From the NCBI GenBank assembly GCA_003508835.1, contig PUFA01000210.1, forward strand, positions 1,306,501-1,370,500: a stretch of 64,000 nt of DNA. The letters are read 5' to 3'. Source of the DNA: Eonycteris spelaea. Taxonomy: Eukaryota; Chordata; Mammalia; Chiroptera; Pteropodidae. The notes below the pieces were generated by a model. It was not told the origin of the DNA, did not search any database, and was given only the letters and a program-made list of their open reading frames with translations. Each line of letters starts with the position of its first letter. Positions within the stretch are counted from its first letter, which is position 1. Below are positions 61,188 through 64,000 of the stretch, piece after piece. The translations under genes were made by a program, and so were the position numbers.

Positions 61188-62335
61188 CCAACCTCCACGG
61201 TGGCACTGGTCACTGAGATCACTGATCACATTTCTGTAGAAGCAGCAGTGTCTGCCCTACAACCTGACTGCGGCAGGCATATTACTGCCTGGTTCTTTGG
61301 GCTGGCTCCCTGGGTGCTGAGGTTTCTCTACTCCAAAGACCAGGGGTCCTCTTCATTTGTCTCTCAAAATCAAAGTCAATCATCAATATTTTCTCTAAGT
61401 GTCACATGCCTGTGACTTCATTCTGAGAGGCATGGTTTACTGGAAACAGAAACAACAGCCAAAATACTTAAGTCTTACAGACACAAATATAGTTATCTCC
61501 TCTGTGCTTCTGAAATTAAATCCATCACGCATGGTAATAGGTATCATGGAAACGGGGAAGGAATTTACAAAGTTGGTACTCACGGAGAGGACACGCACAG
61601 AAAGGCCGCTCTTATGGTTTTCCCCCAACTGTTGTCTCTCCAACTTTTCTCAGCTCAGCCCAATGTAAAGTACGCGTATTTCTTGCACGACTGTGTCATC
61701 ACAAGTAACAAGATGGGAGGTGGCGGGACAACTGAGCAGGGAGGCCAAGATCACTTCCATCCCACTGGTGCTCGGCATGGCCACCTCCCTCCTGAAACCC
61801 CAGGACCGGAGGATTTCTTTCAAAACAAAGCCGCTTTAAAACATGGCAGCACCCTCATCACCACACATGTATAGATTAACCAAAGCTATCCCCTAGTCTA
61901 GAAAGGTCAGATACTACATGTGGCTTAAATGCCAACCACTGATACAGAACTTTTCAAATAGCCCCTTTCCTCAAACTTCTATACCATTCTTTAAACACAG
62001 TTTGCAAACGGGTAGCCTGCAGCAAATATGATTTGTTTGGCTGCCTAAGTGATTTAAAAAAAGTTGATTTAGTTTGGAGTACATTAGGAGCATAAATACC
62101 TGGATTTTCTGACTTTGATAAAACCCAGAAAATCTGTTTCCACATAGCAACAGCTAGCTGACGCTAACAAGTGCCCTCTTCACAGTGTGTGTGCTCCTGC
62201 TACAGACAACCCCAACTGACTGCATCCCTGATTTATGTTATTTGCCTGCCATTTACATCTGCTTTCTCTGCTGTCAAATACCCTTCACAGACTTCACAAT
62301 CACCAGTGCAGCCAAGGCTCTCATGCTGCAGCTGG
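61188..62335. other. intergenic downstream of RPUSD4, no gene seen
   Basis: No coding or named repeat family recognised. Confidence 0.45.
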
Positions 62336-62381
62336 AAGGAAGAGAGTCCTCACTCCTCATTCCTGCATTCTATGACATGTG

Positions 62382-62489
62382 TCTACAAAATCTGAGACGA
62401 AAAAATGAAGGAGAAAGGGTTTGGTTTATAGACCCTGCTGCTCCATGAGGACAGTAACTGCTTCTGAATTTCTCTATCTATGAGATAAC
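62382..62489 (+). repeat. diverged direct repeat, copy A
   Basis: The segment from CTACAAAATCTGAGAC to TATGAGATAAC matches 63420-63540 in the same orientation at roughly 75% by eye. The shared cores are CTCCATGAGGACAG and TAACTGCTTCTGAATTTCTCTAT. It lies just downstream of the candidate RPUSD4 poly(A) site. Confidence 0.7.
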
Positions 62490-62536
62490 CGTCCTGCTCT
62501 GCACAACCACAGGAACCTTCCTCACAGATCAAGAAC

Positions 62537-62542
62537 TTTATT
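62537..62542 (-). terminator. candidate RPUSD4 polyadenylation signal
   Basis: A minus-strand AATAAA lies about 306 bases past the native RPUSD4 stop. It is followed downstream on that strand by a GU-rich stretch (TGTGGTTGTGC), as expected for a cleavage site. This would make the 3' UTR roughly 320-330 bases. The assignment is inferred from motif and position only. Confidence 0.55.
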
Positions 62543-62847
62543 GTCAGATGAAAACAGTTCATGCCATACATCCTGTGCTGGAGTTCTCCTTTTCTAATTA
62601 TCGACCCAAGCTGCCTGATCCTGGGCTCTCTTCCATCTTGACAAGGAGACAGGGAGACTTTCCATGGGCTTTTCCAAAGTGTGGCCTTAGTATTAGGAAT
62701 AGATTTCAATCACCAGTAAAAGCGCTGAAGCAGCCGGCTTTCCTCAGCTTCTCACACCTGGTTCTTCTGGGGTCTGTGCAAAGGCAGAAGTTAGCAGAGT
62801 CCTCTCAACGAAGAGAGGAATTCAGGGGCCACACTGTCCAACAGTCT

Positions 62848-63072
62848 TCACTGTGCTCCCAGATGCCCAGCTTCGTTTTGATCATAACTTGGCATCTCTA
62901 AGCCCAGATGGTTGAGGGAACGTACAAAGTAGTGAGGAAGCTTGCAGACCAAGCTGAGCTCTCCTTCTGGACCCCGCAGGCAGGATCAGCTGCCGGGCAT
63001 GCAGGTGAAGGGGATGTGGCGAGCCTTCGACTGTGGCAGTCCCAGCTTCTTCAGGATGCCATCAGATAGCTT
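62848..63072 (-). CDS. RPUSD4: RPUSD4 terminal coding exon with a broken reading frame
   Basis: The exon follows a TTTTTTTGTACAG acceptor and joins in phase to the preceding exon. It starts KLSDGILKKLGLPQSKARHIP and then meets TGA at 62988-62986. One frame over, the sequence carries on as HLHARQLILP, the conserved late RluA-family block, so one base appears to be missing near HIP. About 20-30 bases further on the original frame returns and reads LVCKLPHYFVRSLNHLGLEMP, ending LGAQ and TGA at 62850-62848. That is in phase with the exon start and agrees with the human C-terminus as I remember it. The inferred losses are 1, 3, 1 and 1 bases, mostly in short homopolymers, and they sum to a multiple of three. 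Explanations are assembly or sequencing errors, an unprocessed duplicate decaying beside an intact copy, or real truncation. Retained introns exclude a processed pseudogene. Confidence 0.88.
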
Positions 63073-63200
63073 CTGTACAAAAAAAGATGGTCTCTTGAGA
63101 ACAAGGCCAATAATAGTTCATCCTTGACCAGCATGCAGGTCAGAAGACCTGCACTTATCAGCGCCCAATACTATCCCCGGAAGATGCAGTAATGGGTCGC

Positions 63201-63246
63201 CTGTCTAGGTAGGGGCCTGTCTAGGAAGGGGCATGTCTGGGAAGGT
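63201..63246 (+). repeat. 16-bp tandem repeat, about 2.8 copies
   Basis: The units CTGTCTAGGTAGGGGC, CTGTCTAGGAAGGGGC and ATGTCTGGGAAGG follow each other directly in the RPUSD4 last intron. Confidence 0.75.
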
Positions 63247-63419
63247 TTGAGACCCAAGTAAGATAAGCCTGCCACACTAGGGAAGCTCTGCTGGCCAGGT
63301 CTTGGCCTTCCGAAAGAATGGGTTGGAGCATCAAAAGACAAGTTTCTACCACTCTTTTAGCAGTAGCATGAAAGGCTGCTTTGAGACTTCAGAAAGCCTC
63401 CTCCCCCTGCCCAAAGCCT

Positions 63420-63540
63420 CCTATCAAATTCGGGACTAAACAAATGAAGCAGAAAGGGGTTTGCTCATGGATCCTGCAGCTCCATGAGGACAGATTAACC
63501 ACAGCTAACTGCTTCTGAATTTCTCTATAAGCTGGATAAC
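63420..63540 (+). repeat. diverged direct repeat, copy B
   Basis: Partner of 62382-62489, lying inside the RPUSD4 last intron. It contains about 13 extra bases (ATTAACCACAGC region) after CTCCATGAGGACAG. The two copies flank the terminal exon in direct orientation. Confidence 0.7.
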
Positions 63541-63664
63541 GAATTTGGTGCCCTGTCTGAGGACCATTAATGCATCCTGTTGTGACTCACTTTAGGGTTT
63601 TCACAGGCAGAAAGCATAAGTTCTGCCCCTCAGTCTGCTGCGTATTGGGTCAAACCTATATTAC

Positions 63665-63762
63665 CTGGGGGACCAGTCTATTCCAGTCCGAGTACTTGTG
63701 ATCACCAAGAATTGGGCAATCCAATCCAAAAGACAGGTGAACTCGTAGCTGATGTTTTATTC
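63665..63762 (-). CDS. RPUSD4: RPUSD4 penultimate coding exon (mitochondrial pseudouridine synthase)
   Basis: RPUSD4 is an RluA-family pseudouridine synthase that modifies mitochondrial 16S rRNA and some mitochondrial tRNAs in RNA granules (established knowledge). On the minus strand this 98-nt exon follows a pyrimidine-rich acceptor ending TTTTGAAG and is followed by a GTAATA donor. It reads without a stop as the C-terminal part of the catalytic domain: the family motif [12 protein letters not shown], then [18 protein letters not shown], which matches the human protein as I remember it. The first two bases complete a split Gly codon and the exon ends on a codon boundary. The Arg expected after that Gly (GRxHQIR in the family) is Ile here, codon ATA at 63760-63758. 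That is a non-conservative change at a strongly conserved site. The rest of the gene lies beyond 64000. Confidence 0.93.
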
Positions 63763-64000
63763 CTTCAAAAGAAAGAGAGAAAAACCTCATGAGTGGCTAC
63801 AGAAACAGCGCCACTGTTGACAGCTGCTTCTGATATTAAATCAAAGCATGGTAAACTAGCAAAGCCCCAACTACAATAAAGTATAAAGAATAAGATGACA
63901 AACTATATGGTATTAGGAAATAAGCATTATAAATACTGTTATGCCTCCAATTTCCCATCGCCCTCAGTTCCCTCTTTCCACCACAGATAACCATTATCAT
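63763..64000 (-). other. RPUSD4: RPUSD4 upstream intron, partial
   Basis: This is intronic sequence upstream of the penultimate exon, reaching the window edge. It ends in the pyrimidine tract and AG acceptor next to 63762. I find no exon-like frame here. Confidence 0.8.

Larger units (their letters stand above)
63073..63664 (-). other. RPUSD4: RPUSD4 last intron
   Basis: This 592-bp intron runs from GTAATA (donor, 63664 downwards) to GTACAG (acceptor, 63074-63073). It holds a 16-bp tandem repeat at 63201-63246 and one half of a diverged direct repeat at 63420-63540. I see no further exon in it. Confidence 0.85.

Overview
The window is nuclear DNA from a placental mammal. It is full of mammalian interspersed repeats: MIR and L2 throughout, 5'-truncated L1 copies, MER5/MER1-type hAT transposons, a MaLR LTR and a decayed endogenous retrovirus. 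It also has (AC)n, (CT)n and (GA)n microsatellites and splice-site-bounded coding exons. Nothing looks bacterial or viral-episomal. The exact species cannot be read from the sequence. The most diagnostic repeat is a single tRNA-Val(TAC)-derived SINE near 5.2 kb, whose family I cannot name.

The one protein-coding gene I can identify lies at the right edge, on the minus strand. It is the last two coding exons of RPUSD4, the mitochondrial RluA-family pseudouridine synthase: 63665-63762 and 62848-63072, separated by a 592-bp intron. The gene continues beyond 64000. In human, RPUSD4 lies on 11q24.2 beside a long gene-poor interval leading to CDON, and the other 62 kb of this window fits that interval (inference from human gene order). 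The RPUSD4 copy is abnormal. The Arg of the conserved family motif GRxHQ(I/L)R reads Ile, and the last exon has small deletions that bring an early stop, after which the original frame is recovered up to a recognisable native stop.

Layout: 0-16 kb is mostly unique GC-moderate DNA with MIRs, the SINE, an MER5-like hAT and two CTCF-like motifs. 16.9-18.1 kb is an antisense L1/HAL1-like relic interrupted by an MER1-type hAT. 19.3-20.1 kb holds an unassigned 100-codon ORF with a TATA-like box upstream. 23.3-24.4 kb holds a near-perfect ~51-bp inverted repeat. 26.3-26.5 kb is AT-motif-rich and looks like a regulatory element. 28.0-34.7 kb is dense in L2 and MIR. 40.1-41.4 kb is an L1 3' end. 44.8 and 46.4 kb carry a direct-repeat pair. 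47.8 kb is promoter-like (Sp1, NRF1 and ETS motifs). 50.5-52.2 kb is an L1 carrying a second nested L1 fragment. 53.1-59.9 kb is AT-rich, with a plus-strand ERVL-type LTR and a minus-strand ERV1-like provirus relic recognisable from its integrase and nucleocapsid remnants. 61.1-63.6 kb has diverged direct repeats around the RPUSD4 terminal exon.

All family names come from my recognition of the sequence, not from a database search, and repeat boundaries are approximate.
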